A DNA stretch of 64,000 nucleotides from Alphaproteobacteria bacterium MarineAlpha11_Bin1 (GTDB lineage: Bacteria; Pseudomonadota; Alphaproteobacteria; MPNO01; UBA830): NCBI GenBank assembly GCA_002937455.1, contig PTJZ01000001.1, forward strand, positions 62,001 through 126,000, in the 5' to 3' direction. The position numbers were made by a program, and so were the translations under genes. This document shows, piece by piece, positions 55,888 through 64,000 of this stretch. Every line of letters starts with the position of its first letter. Position 1 is the first letter of the stretch. The notes below the pieces were generated by a model. It was not told the origin of the DNA. It searched no databases and saw only the letters and a program-made list of their open reading frames with translations.

Positions 55888-56971
55888 AACGTTTATCCGT
55901 GAACGGATTGAGGCCGACGGCCCGATCCCAGTCTATGAGTATATGGCTCTCGCGCTAGGTCATACAAACCTCGGATATTATAAAAAAGGTGATCCCATTG
56001 GCGCGGATGGTGATTTTATAACTTCGCCGGAGATTTCTCAGGTTTTTGGAGAACTGATCGGTCTCTGGGCGGCGGTTACATGGCAACAGATGAGCTGTCC
56101 GGACAAGATAATTCTGATTGAGTGTGGCCCCGGTAGAGGCACCCTTATGAAAGACCTGCTCCGTGCCACTACAAGCGTTCCTATGTTCGAGAAAGCTATT
56201 GAAATACATCTTGTAGAAACAAGCGAATTTCTCATGCACCGCCAAGCAGAGACCCTATCTGGTCAACATCCGATCTGGCACAAGACGATCGAAACTATTC
56301 CTCCTGGTCCTACTATTTTAATTGCAAACGAATTTATAGATTCGCTACCGATTCGACAGGTAACCAAAGTCCAGAATGGCTGGGCGGAACGATGCGTTGG
56401 GTCATTGGGTAATACGCTGCAATTTATGCCCGGAACGATCTGTCAAGATCCACTGAATTTACCTAAAGATGCCCTGCCCGGGGAAGTATACGAATTCCGA
56501 CCCGCGGCAGTTACTTTTATCAATAAACTCTCCAAGCGCCTAGCGGCCCAACCAGGAGCAGCACTGATAATTGATTACGGCTACAAGCACCAGGCACCCG
56601 GCGACACCCTCCAAGCAGTGCGCGAACACCAATTTGCCGACCCACTATCTGATCCGGGCGAGGTTGACCTGACGGCTCACGTAGATTTTGGTGCTCTTAG
56701 TGCTCGCGCCTCAGATTGTGGCTCTCAGGTGTTCGGGCCGATAGACCAAGCCTCCTTTCTGAGGTCTCTCGGCATCATTGAACGTACGGCGGCATTATTT
56801 AAAAATGCGACACCGGAACAGGCAGAGAGACTATACTCAGCAACTCAGCGCCTAATCGATCCGAATGCAATGGGATCACTTTTCAATGCAATGATAATTA
56901 CGGACTCAGAAGCACCCGCCCCCGCGGGTTTTGAGATCTACTCGACCGAAAACACCAGTAATGTTGATTGA
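55874..56971 (+). CDS. MidA/NDUFAF7-type SAM-dependent methyltransferase (DUF185)
   Basis: A 365-residue class I methyltransferase homologous to mitochondrial NDUFAF7. The SAM motif IILIECGPGRGTLMKDLLR is clear, with FITSPEISQVFGELIGLW before it and IIDYGYKHQAPGDTLQAVREH and VDLTAHVDFGAL in the later half. NDUFAF7 methylates an arginine of a complex I subunit; the bacterial role is inferred from homology. Overlaps lgt (14 bases) and pgeF (11 bases). Confidence 0.9.
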   Translation: MKRLETFIRERIEADGPIPVYEYMALALGHTNLGYYKKGDPIGADGDFITSPEISQVFGELIGLWAAVTWQQMSCPDKIILIECGPGRGTLMKDLLRATTSVPMFEKAIEIHLVETSEFLMHRQAETLSGQHPIWHKTIETIPPGPTILIANEFIDSLPIRQVTKVQNGWAERCVGSLGNTLQFMPGTICQDPLNLPKDALPGEVYEFRPAAVTFINKLSKRLAAQPGAALIIDYGYKHQAPGDTLQAVREHQFADPLSDPGEVDLTAHVDFGALSARASDCGSQVFGPIDQASFLRSLGIIERTAALFKNATPEQAERLYSATQRLIDPNAMGSLFNAMIITDSEAPAPAGFEIYSTENTSNVD

Positions 56972-57734
56972 ATCTCATTTATTTTCCGACATGCCTGAGA
57001 TTCGCCATGGTTTCTTCACTAGAAAAGGCGGTGTAAGCAGCGACATATACGATTCCCTAAATTGCGGTTCCGGCTCTTATGACCGGCCGGAAAACGTTGC
57101 CGAAAACAGACGCCGAGCGGCCCGGCGTATTGGTATAGATGAAGAGCGCCTAATCACGATTAACCAAGTTCACAGTGCTGATGTCGTTACCGTTAATGAC
57201 CCGTCGATGATTATGGTTAAACGGCCCACAGCAGATGGTATGGTGACTGCTATTCCCGGGATAGCCCTTTCTGTTCTGACGGCTGACTGTGCCCCACTAC
57301 TGTTAGCTGATCAAAAAGCCAAAATCATAGGTGCGGCACATGCGGGATGGAAAGGCATTTTCGCCGGCATAATTGAGAACACGATATCAGCCATGGTGTC
57401 CCTTGGTGCCACTCGCGAAAACATTTCGGTATGCGTTGGGCCATGTATTTCACAAGACTCATACCAGGTGGGACCAGATTTCCCCGGTCCATTCATCGCA
57501 TTGGATCCACATGCCCGCGCGTACTTCGTTCCGGATGCCGAACCCGGCAAATACCAATTTGATCTTCGTGGTATAGTGTTATCACGGATTTTTGGATCAG
57601 GCGTCGAGGCACACGATATAATTGATCTAGATACCTACAAACGCGAAGATTTGTTTTTCAGTTATCGCCGGGCCTGTCACCGGGCAGAGAATGACTACGG
57701 ACGCGGATTGTCGGCGATCATGCTCGAGGAATAG
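56961..57734 (+). CDS. pgeF: Peptidoglycan editing factor PgeF (multicopper-polyphenol-oxidase-like YfiH family)
   Basis: A 257-residue YfiH/DUF152 protein. NQVHSADVVTVN, VLTADCAPLLLAD with the nucleophilic cysteine, GAAHAGWKGIFAGI and GPCISQDSYQVG are the family motifs; the zinc-type H/C/H set is intact. PgeF prevents incorrect amino acids in peptidoglycan in E. coli; other members have purine nucleosidase activity. The ATG at 56961, before the first conserved residues, overlaps midA by 11 bases; the reading from 56931 adds ten residues. Confidence 0.93.
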   Translation: MLIESHLFSDMPEIRHGFFTRKGGVSSDIYDSLNCGSGSYDRPENVAENRRRAARRIGIDEERLITINQVHSADVVTVNDPSMIMVKRPTADGMVTAIPGIALSVLTADCAPLLLADQKAKIIGAAHAGWKGIFAGIIENTISAMVSLGATRENISVCVGPCISQDSYQVGPDFPGPFIALDPHARAYFVPDAEPGKYQFDLRGIVLSRIFGSGVEAHDIIDLDTYKREDLFFSYRRACHRAENDYGRGLSAIMLEE

Positions 57735-57799
57735 ATAGCAAGTGCCCCATATGATTATTTTCATGATGTTTCTTTTACTGGGCCTCCTGGTAAGCTGTC

Positions 57800-58690
57800 T
57801 TGTCTAATGTTTTCCGAAAATTAGGGTTGCTTGTTCTTATTTCTATAGTGGCCGGTTGCCAACCTCCCCCTAAGCCGTTTCAGCCGACGCAAGAAATAAA
57901 AGAACGTAATCCATTATTGCAATTAGCCGACGGGGCTGGCGTTTTAGTCCGACCTGTCGTCGGGCTCAATATGGAGATTGCCCGAAAACTCTCTTCCGCC
58001 ATCGTTTCGTCTCTAATATCGAGGAATATCCCTGCATATATGGACTATGGCAATCGCGGGAGTCTAGTTCTCAGCGGTATGATTAAACCGGAAGGTGACA
58101 GACAACAGATCCTCTGGCGCCTCAACCGCACAGACATAAATATTTCCAACTCGGGAAAAATTGTAACGGATGCACCTCCCGCAAATTCTTCACCCGGCGG
58201 CAAAAGCGCTTTGCTTTTAATCGCCGATCGAGTTGGCCTCGCCGCCGCTACCCACATACAGAAACATGTGGTCAGCGATCGCTCGGCAGCATGGATAAAG
58301 AAAAACCTGCACATTACCTTCATTTCGGGCGCGCCAGAAGCCGCTGCCGCTGTTCTTCGTAACGAACTAGAGGCCGCACTTCGGAGAGAGGGTCTTATTG
58401 TTTCTGATACTTTGCGGAACAACTCCCTGCTTGTCAGTGGGACTGTTTCCTTATCTGAGGTTTCCACTGATAAAATACACGTGACGGTCAATTGGATCCT
58501 ATCACTGAATGACGGGAGTGAACTTGGAAATTTGAACCAAGATAGTGACATCGCACCGATAGAGCTTGACGAGGACTGGCCGAGGATTGCTCGAAACATA
58601 GCGGATTCAGCAGCGATAGGCCTTCGCTTGTTGCTTAATACGATACAAGAGAAAAGTATCGAACATGCAATAACGGCAGTTAGCCCCTAA
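57800..58690 (+). CDS. Unknown lipoprotein
   Basis: A 296-residue protein I do not recognise. The N-terminal KLGLLVLISIVAGC is a lipoprotein signal with lipobox IVAGC (cleavage before C20), then a proline-rich linker. The rest has mixed alpha/beta character with two similar-looking halves: GLNMEIARKLSSAIVSSLISRNIPAY and GAPEAAAAVLRNELEAALRREGLIVS, each followed by LVLSGMI or LLVSGTV, suggesting an internal duplication. The start is TTG at 57800 because a stop lies three codons upstream in frame. It lies between pgeF and prs. Confidence 0.78.
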   Translation: MSNVFRKLGLLVLISIVAGCQPPPKPFQPTQEIKERNPLLQLADGAGVLVRPVVGLNMEIARKLSSAIVSSLISRNIPAYMDYGNRGSLVLSGMIKPEGDRQQILWRLNRTDINISNSGKIVTDAPPANSSPGGKSALLLIADRVGLAAATHIQKHVVSDRSAAWIKKNLHITFISGAPEAAAAVLRNELEAALRREGLIVSDTLRNNSLLVSGTVSLSEVSTDKIHVTVNWILSLNDGSELGNLNQDSDIAPIELDEDWPRIARNIADSAAIGLRLLLNTIQEKSIEHAITAVSP

Positions 58691-58813
58691 GAATCGGACA
58701 GCGTTTACACCCTAAATTACCACTGGTAACTTGGGTTGGCATCAGCATCGGGAATCGAAGCTGAAACTCAATACAACCGGCATCCTGAAAGCTGGTACGG
58801 GAACACATCGCCC

Positions 58814-59746
58814 ATGAAAATCATCGCGTGTAACAGCAACCGCCCGATGTCAGAGGCAATAGCCGCCTACCTCAATATACCGCTCACAAAAGCCAGCGTC
58901 CGACGATTTTCGGACATGGAGTGTTTTGTTGAAATCCAAGAAAACGTGCGTGGCGAAGACGTGTTTATTATTCAATCTACGTCATACCCCGCAAACGACC
59001 ATCTAATGGAACTGCTGGTCGCATTGGATGCTGTCCGGCGCGGGTCTGCAAGTCGGATCACAGCTGTGATGCCCTATTTCGGTTATGCGAGACAGGATCG
59101 GAAATCTGGACCTCGAACGCCGATCTCGGCGAAGCTGGTCGCAAATCTGATCACTGTTTCCGGCGCAGACAGGGTGCTAACTATGGACCTACACGCAGGT
59201 CAGATACAGGGGTTTTTCGATATACCGCTCGACAATCTATTCTCTGCTCCGGTCTTCATCCGGCACATTTCGGAGAATTTCGATAAACAAGATCTAATCA
59301 TGGTATCGCCGGATGTTGGGGGGGTTGTAAGGGCTCGAGCATTTGCGAAACGTCTAGAAACCGACCTCGCAATTATAGATAAACGACGAGAACACGCAGG
59401 CGTGTCTGAGGTCATGCACATCATCGGCGATGTTAAGGACCGGACATGTATACTCGTGGATGACATCGTTGATTCCGGGGGCACACTTTGTAATGCTGCC
59501 GAGGCTCTTATAAATGCGGGTGCGAAGGCCGTGCACGCCTACATAACCCACGGTGTTTTATCAGGTGGCGCGGTAAGCCGTGTATCCTCTTCGCCACTTG
59601 AATCAATGGTAATCACGGACTCCATCCTTGGTACCGAGGCTGTTCGCGTCGCCGGTAATATTCACCAGATTTCTGTTGCTCCGCTGATCGCAGAGGCTAT
59701 CGAGCGAATACGGGACGCCCGCTCAGTATCCAGTCTATTCGACTAA
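58814..59746 (+). CDS. prs: Ribose-phosphate pyrophosphokinase
   Basis: A 310-residue enzyme that makes [45 protein letters not shown] and the PRPP loop [18 protein letters not shown] are canonical, as is [14 protein letters not shown]. The ATG at 58814 is where conservation begins; upstream reading to 58736 is unconserved. A rho-independent terminator-like hairpin follows before rplY. Confidence 0.96.
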   Translation: MKIIACNSNRPMSEAIAAYLNIPLTKASVRRFSDMECFVEIQENVRGEDVFIIQSTSYPANDHLMELLVALDAVRRGSASRITAVMPYFGYARQDRKSGPRTPISAKLVANLITVSGADRVLTMDLHAGQIQGFFDIPLDNLFSAPVFIRHISENFDKQDLIMVSPDVGGVVRARAFAKRLETDLAIIDKRREHAGVSEVMHIIGDVKDRTCILVDDIVDSGGTLCNAAEALINAGAKAVHAYITHGVLSGGAVSRVSSSPLESMVITDSILGTEAVRVAGNIHQISVAPLIAEAIERIRDARSVSSLFD

Positions 59747-59815
59747 TCCCGGGTTTCCATTCCTTGCTAGCCCAATCGTTTGACTACTTCGGCATAAGCC
59801 GTTAAAAACCGGCTC

Positions 59816-59838
59816 CCCGCCGGGTTCGGCGGGTTTTT
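59816..59838 (+). terminator. Rho-independent terminator between prs and rplY
   Basis: CCCGCC (59816-59821) and GGCGGG (59828-59833) form a stem with a six-base loop, followed directly by five T (59834-59838). It is 70 bases after the prs stop. It may also attenuate read-through into rplY. Confidence 0.75.
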
Positions 59839-59889
59839 GATGTGACCAGCACCCCTGGAGGCTGGCACGTTTGTCCAAAGGAGATAATC

Positions 59890-60573
59890 ATGGCCGAGGT
59901 CGAAATAGTACCCGCCTCGCCGCGAGTGGCCGCAGGTAAGGGGTCCGCGCGCCAGGCTCGCCGCGATGGGCAGGTGCCCGCCGTTATATACGGCAATAAG
60001 GAAGAACCGATCACACTTATGCTCGAGGGTCGACTTCTCATACGCGAGCTTACCAACCCACAGTTCTTCATCAAACTTATCGATGTGGAAATAGATGGAA
60101 AAAAGCACCGCGTATTGCCGCGCGATGTGCAATTCCACCCGGTTTCGGATGCACCAATGCACGTAGATTTTCTGCGGTTCGATCCCAAAAGAAAAATCTC
60201 CGCCAACGTTCCCGTCACATTCGAGGGTGATAACGATAGTCCAGGTCTAAAACAGGGTGGTGTGCTAAACGTAGTCCGCTATGAAGTCGAGGTGCTCTGT
60301 ACCGCCGATAATATTCCACCGCAACTGGTCCTTCAGCTCGTCGGCCTTGAAGTGGGAGATTCCATCCATGCCAGCAGTGTTACGCTGCCCGAAGGTGTGG
60401 AATTCGCAATTTCCGATCGCGACTTTACTATCGCCACAATTGCTGCGCCGACTATCATGGTAGAAGAGACTGTGGAAGATGAAGAAGGTGAGGAAGGTGC
60501 CAAAGTCGAAGAACCGATTGAAACCTCAGGTAATGACGCCGAAGGTTCCGACGATGCCGGAGAGAAAAACTAA
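59890..60573 (+). CDS. rplY: 50S ribosomal protein L25/general stress protein Ctc
   Basis: A 227-residue long-form L25. The N-terminal 5S-rRNA-binding domain (GKGSARQARRDGQVPAVIYG, VLPRDVQFHPVSDAPMHVDFLR) is followed by the TL5/Ctc beta domain and a strongly acidic C-terminal tail (VEDEEGEEGAKVEEP). AAAGGAGA lies just before the ATG at 59890. It binds 5S rRNA. rplY-pth-ychF order is usual. Confidence 0.96.
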   Translation: MAEVEIVPASPRVAAGKGSARQARRDGQVPAVIYGNKEEPITLMLEGRLLIRELTNPQFFIKLIDVEIDGKKHRVLPRDVQFHPVSDAPMHVDFLRFDPKRKISANVPVTFEGDNDSPGLKQGGVLNVVRYEVEVLCTADNIPPQLVLQLVGLEVGDSIHASSVTLPEGVEFAISDRDFTIATIAAPTIMVEETVEDEEGEEGAKVEEPIETSGNDAEGSDDAGEKN

Positions 60574-60615
60574 AGTTAATTGTTCCTTACCGCCTATCTC
60601 AGCGGATAAGTCACG

Positions 60616-61206
60616 ATGCTAGTTTTTGCAGGACTGGGCAATCCGGGTCCAAAATTCGCCGGGCAACGCCACAACATTGGGTTTATGGTGGCGGATGAAA
60701 TTATCCGTCGGTACGGATTGTCTACACGTAAATCGCGTCATCACGCCTACATCGCGGAGGGAAACATCGTAGGTCAGAAGGTTCTGCTACTGAAGCCAAA
60801 AACCTTTATGAATGAATCGGGCCGTGCCCTCGGTTCCGCCTTGCGATATCTGAAACTACGACCAGGCGCAGTCACGGTTTTTTACGACGAACTAGACCTT
60901 GTTCCCGGTAAGGTACGGGTAAAGATGGGTGGCGGTCACGCCGGTCACAACGGTATCCGAAGTATATCATCCCATATCGGCCAAGATTATCGCCGTATCA
61001 GAATTGGTGTCGGTCATCCAGGTAACAAACAAAACGTCCACAGATACGTGCTCTCGGATTTTTCTAAGGCCGAAAAAGCTTGGGTAGACCGGACGATCGA
61101 AGCTATCGCGGAGGCACTGCCGATTGCAGTTAACGGAGATGATGCTGGCTTCATGACACGTGTCGCGTATCTGGCACCACCTCCCAGCAAAGACGAGAAG
61201 GCATAA
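60616..61206 (+). CDS. pth: Peptidyl-tRNA hydrolase
   Basis: A 196-residue Pth. GLGNPGPKFAGQRHNIGFMVAD contains the asparagine and catalytic histidine, LKPKTFMNESG and FYDELDLVPGKVRVKMGGG (aspartate, GGGHAGHNGI) complete the site. It releases peptides from stalled tRNA. Follows rplY by 42 bases. Confidence 0.96.
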   Translation: MLVFAGLGNPGPKFAGQRHNIGFMVADEIIRRYGLSTRKSRHHAYIAEGNIVGQKVLLLKPKTFMNESGRALGSALRYLKLRPGAVTVFYDELDLVPGKVRVKMGGGHAGHNGIRSISSHIGQDYRRIRIGVGHPGNKQNVHRYVLSDFSKAEKAWVDRTIEAIAEALPIAVNGDDAGFMTRVAYLAPPPSKDEKA

Positions 61207-61211
61207 GGCTG

Positions 61212-62312
61212 ATGGGTTTTCAATGTGGAATTGTTGGCCTTCCGAATGTGGGGAAATCTACTTTATTTAATGCTTTAACCGCTACTGCGGCAGCAGAAGC
61301 GGCAAATTATCCATTTTGTACAGTGGAACCAAATTCCGGCCGCGTCTCGGTACCCGACGATCGACTTCAATTGATCAGTAACCTCGCCAAATCAGGTAGT
61401 ATCGTGCCGGCACAACTGGAATTTGTTGACATAGCAGGCCTAGTGAAAGGCGCCAGCAAGGGCGAAGGGCTAGGCAACCAATTCCTCGGTCATATCCGTG
61501 AGGTCTCGGCTATCGTCCATGTGCTGAGATGTTTCGAAGGTGAAGAAGTCACGCACGTCGCCGGAGCCGTGGACCCGATATCCGACGCAGAGGTCGTCGA
61601 AACTGAGCTGATGCTGGCCGATCTACAGAGCCTTGAACGCCGCAAAGAATCGCTCGTTAAAAAGGCTCGCGGCAACGATAAAACAGCCGCAGTACTGCTT
61701 AGCCTCGTCGAAAGGGCAATTGGTTTGCTTGAACAAGGAAAACCGGCGCGTACAATGGAGATTGGCAAGGAAGAGTCGCCGCTATTCGGACAGATGCAAC
61801 TACTGACCGCAAAGCCGGTGATGTATGTATGCAACGTAGATGAAGACTCAGCGTCAACTGGGAACGCGCTTTCGGCAATAATTAGGGAAAAGGCAACGGC
61901 TGAAAACGCTGCCTGTGTGATTATATCCGCTGCGATAGAGGCGGAGGTCGGCCAACTCGATGATCCGGAAGAAAAACGGGAATTCCTTGAAAGCCTCGGA
62001 TTAGAACGAACTGGGCTAGAGAGAATAATCCGGGCGGGATACGAGTTACTGGGGATGATAACCTTCTTTACCGCGGGACCTAGCGAAAGCCGAGCGTGGA
62101 CAATTCCAGAAATCACTAGAGCTGAGGATGCGGCGAGTGTCATTCACACCGATTTTGCCCGCGGCTTCATTTGCGCTGAAACAATTAGCTATGAAGATTA
62201 TATAAACTATCAGGGTGAACAGGGTGCAAAAGAATCTGGCCGTATGCGTCAGGAAGGCCGAGATTATATCGTAAAGGATGGCGACGTCATCCTTTACCGT
62301 TTCAACATCTGA
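61212..62312 (+). CDS. ychF: Redox-regulated ATPase YchF (OBG-type)
   Basis: A 366-residue Obg-family P-loop protein that prefers ATP. G1 GLPNVGKSTLFNALT, G3 VDIAGLVKGASKGEGLGNQFL, a coiled helical insertion (residues about 130-200), and a C-terminal TGS domain (GMITFFTAGPSESRAWTI, IHTDFARGFICAETISYEDY) are all present. Starts five bases after pth, so the two are coupled. General stress and ribosome-associated function is inferred from the family. Confidence 0.96.
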   Translation: MGFQCGIVGLPNVGKSTLFNALTATAAAEAANYPFCTVEPNSGRVSVPDDRLQLISNLAKSGSIVPAQLEFVDIAGLVKGASKGEGLGNQFLGHIREVSAIVHVLRCFEGEEVTHVAGAVDPISDAEVVETELMLADLQSLERRKESLVKKARGNDKTAAVLLSLVERAIGLLEQGKPARTMEIGKEESPLFGQMQLLTAKPVMYVCNVDEDSASTGNALSAIIREKATAENAACVIISAAIEAEVGQLDDPEEKREFLESLGLERTGLERIIRAGYELLGMITFFTAGPSESRAWTIPEITRAEDAASVIHTDFARGFICAETISYEDYINYQGEQGAKESGRMRQEGRDYIVKDGDVILYRFNI

Positions 62313-62420
62313 TAAGGAACGCTAAGTTACCTGCATGACGGTCGGGGGCGAACGCTGGTCGGATTAAAGACGGCAGTACCGATATCGGTTAACATTAAGG
62401 ATCCGGAGAAAGGAAGGAAC

Positions 62421-63095
62421 ATGGGAGAAAACATTTTACTTACCTCGGGAGATAGTCATCAGCTTGATGCCTATAAGGCGGACCCCTCGGGTCCACCGAA
62501 AGGTGCGCTTGTCGTCATTCAAGAAATTTTCGGAGTTAACAGCCAAATCCGTAGCACCGTCGATCATTTTGCAGGATTGGGATACACGGCCATTGCGCCA
62601 GCCTTGTTCGACCGCGTCGATAAAAAAATTGAGCTTGGGTATAATGAGGATGACTTTGCCTTAGGCCGCGAAACTCGAGGAAAAATAACGGATGATTGGA
62701 TTACCTCTGATATTGGCGCCGCGGTGCAGGAAGTAGCATCCGCCGGCAAGGTCAGCGTGATCGGTTTCTGTTTTGGCGGATATGCAACCTTTGTTGCCGC
62801 GTGTACGGTTGATGGAATCTCGGCGGCTATGCCATTTTATGGTGGGGGCATTGCAGCACGGTTGGAAGATATGAAACCCAAATGTCCAATCCAGTTCCAT
62901 TTCGGCGACAAAGATGCTGCGATCCCTCTCGACGATCTTCAAAAGATCAAGGACTCTCTCCAAGATAGTCCGCTTTACGTGTATGACGATTCAGGTCACG
63001 GATTCACATGTGACGATCGGGATTCGTTTAACCCCGGTGCCACTGAACGCGCTTTCGAACGGGCTGTCGCCTGGATGGATGAACACGCCACCTGA
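62421..63095 (+). CDS. Dienelactone hydrolase-family protein
   Basis: A 224-residue alpha/beta hydrolase. The nucleophile is a cysteine, C117 in VSVIGFCFGG, as in dienelactone hydrolases; E35 in QEIFGVN and the later FGDKDAAIPLDD and DDSGHGF provide the acid and histidine. It could hydrolyse a lactone from an ortho- or modified ring-cleavage pathway, but the family is broad. AGGAAGGA precedes the ATG. Ends in the bidirectional terminator shared with the next gene. Confidence 0.9.
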   Translation: MGENILLTSGDSHQLDAYKADPSGPPKGALVVIQEIFGVNSQIRSTVDHFAGLGYTAIAPALFDRVDKKIELGYNEDDFALGRETRGKITDDWITSDIGAAVQEVASAGKVSVIGFCFGGYATFVAACTVDGISAAMPFYGGGIAARLEDMKPKCPIQFHFGDKDAAIPLDDLQKIKDSLQDSPLYVYDDSGHGFTCDDRDSFNPGATERAFERAVAWMDEHAT

Positions 63096-63104
63096 CCCAC
63101 AAAT

Positions 63105-63155
63105 CCGATATAAAAACATCTGCCTCAACTGCCGGGAGGAAGATGTTTTTATCGG
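63105..63155. terminator. Bidirectional terminator between convergent genes
   Basis: CCGATATAAAAACATCT (63105-63121) pairs with AGATGTTTTTATCGG (63141-63155), with one two-base bulge, and the inner CCTC/GAGG extends the stem. The T5 in the 3' arm and A5 in the 5' arm give a U tract in both directions. The 3' arm contains the stop codon (63149-63151) of the minus-strand dehydrogenase. Confidence 0.75.
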
Positions 63156-64000
63156 AGGGCCGCAGCGATATTTCCGCCATCGACTGTCAAAACCGCACCG
63201 GTAGTCTTTTTCGAAAGCGCCAAATCGACAAATGCTTGGGCAACATCGTTGGCGGTAACCTCCCTCCCAAGGAGGTTGCCAGACATGTACTCCTCCTCGC
63301 TCAGCCCACGGGCCTTTGACCTCTTTTGGATCATCTCGCTAGTCAGAAGGCAAGAGCGGATGCGGTCGGCGTTAACCGCGTTCGCCCTAATGCTATCGAC
63401 GCCATGATCAAGCGCGTATTGGCGGCATAGGAACAGTGTCGAAGCCTTTGGCAGCCCATAGGGACCAAAATCCGGGCCGGGATTTACAGCCTGTTTAGAC
63501 GTGTTAAAGAGCAGGACTCCACCTGTCCTTTGGGCCTTCATGATAGCGACCGCTGCCTGCGCACAGCGCTGATGGCCCCAGAAATTGAGTTCGAAGCTCT
63601 CTCGTAATATTTTTTCGTCCACGTCACCAATCCGGCCCTCCCATGCAGCACCTGCGTTGGAAACGAGAATATCAAGCCCACCAAATTTCTGACATATTTT
63701 GGAGAAAGCCCGTGTAACCGACGCGGCTCGTGTAACATCACATTTTACCGCGATGCCGCCGAGACGATCGGCCAATTCCTGCCCCGCCTCCAAATCGCGA
63801 TCAAGGATTGCTACTTCTGCACCCTGGCCCGCGAAAGCGGCCGCCGTCGCGGCGCCGATCCCAGATCCACCCCCGGTGACGGCAACCACATGACGTGACA
63901 GTGGTTTTTCCGACATCTTGTCAAGTTTAGCCTGCTCCAAGGACCAGTATTCAATCTCAAAGATATCCTTTTCCGGAATGCACTTGTACATTCCAATTCT
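63149..64000 (-). CDS. C-terminal part of bifunctional aldolase/short-chain dehydrogenase (5' end beyond window)
   Basis: Open from the right edge of the window to 63149 (284 codons). The sequence RIGMYKCIPEKDIFEIEYWSLEQAKLDK just inside the edge is the linker between an aldolase-like domain and an SDR domain in rhamnulose-1-phosphate-aldolase/lactaldehyde-dehydrogenase-type fusions (RhaD-like), recalled from the family. The SDR part has VAVTGGGSGIGAA (NAD binding), NTSKQAV with YGLPK (Y and K of the active site) and TTGAVLTVDGGNIAAALR at the end. The ATG at 63991 is probably internal, not the start. Confidence 0.85.
   Translation of the reverse strand, partial: RIGMYKCIPEKDIFEIEYWSLEQAKLDKMSEKPLSRHVVAVTGGGSGIGAATAAAFAGQGAEVAILDRDLEAGQELADRLGGIAVKCDVTRAASVTRAFSKICQKFGGLDILVSNAGAAWEGRIGDVDEKILRESFELNFWGHQRCAQAAVAIMKAQRTGGVLLFNTSKQAVNPGPDFGPYGLPKASTLFLCRQYALDHGVDSIRANAVNADRIRSCLLTSEMIQKRSKARGLSEEEYMSGNLLGREVTANDVAQAFVDLALSKKTTGAVLTVDGGNIAAALR

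Noticed and set aside
59806..59840. tRNA-like T-arm (GGTTCG) between prs and rplY
   Set aside because: No cloverleaf can be built around it; the hairpin plus T run is a terminator.

Overview
The window looks like chromosomal DNA of an uncultured-type alphaproteobacterium. Supporting signs are an RpoE/ChrR sigma-anti-sigma pair, an RpoH plus a second RpoH-like sigma factor, a serC-serA operon with a two-hairpin leader, hisZ next to purA, ubiK/YbjN/proC close to lgt-midA-pgeF, and prs-rplY-pth-ychF. The order is not proven; the core synteny reminds me of Rhodospirillales-like lineages (inference from memory). I found no rRNA, tRNA, CRISPR array, transposase or phage gene. Genes are tightly packed with many 4-base overlaps.

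Layout. 1-7.4 kb, minus strand: the end of a flavin monooxygenase, then a molybdenum hydroxylase operon with two large subunits (L-M-S-L). 7.4-13.6 kb, minus strand: tRNA modification genes (queuosine-precursor transporter of the YhhQ type, dusA, queG, tgt, queA) plus an ArsC-type reductase and an unknown membrane-anchored protein. The Tgt here lacks the three zinc cysteines of its family. 13.8-19.7 kb: MFS, EamA and TauE-type transporters, a YgjP-type metallopeptidase, a TauD-type dioxygenase and a formamidase-like hydrolase.

20-36.8 kb is the accessory core: a complete branched-chain-amino-acid-type ABC importer (livF,G,M,H plus binding protein), an extradiol-type VOC dioxygenase, a fumarylacetoacetase-family hydrolase, two HsaA/HpaH-like flavin monooxygenases, an alpha/beta hydrolase, an Ldh2-family dehydrogenase, a UbiD-type decarboxylase, the RpoE-ChrR singlet-oxygen-type regulator, a CmcJ/NvfI-family oxygenase and an IPNS-family 2-oxoglutarate oxygenase. 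Together these fit uptake, hydroxylation, ring cleavage and hydrolysis of an aromatic or related compound; the substrate cannot be read from sequence. A TGATCC...TATTAG promoter lies in front of rpoE and a similar one in front of the IPNS-like gene, which could tie part of this block to the RpoE regulon.

36.9-64 kb is mostly housekeeping: rluD, rpoH, purA, hisZ, serA, serC with leader RNA, an SLC13 permease, an OmpR/EnvZ-type two-component pair, a second rpoH-like gene with a degenerate RpoH box, proC, ybjN-like, ubiK, hldD, lgt, midA-like, pgeF, an unknown lipoprotein, prs, rplY, pth, ychF, a dienelactone hydrolase and the C-terminal half of a bifunctional aldolase/short-chain dehydrogenase running off the right edge.
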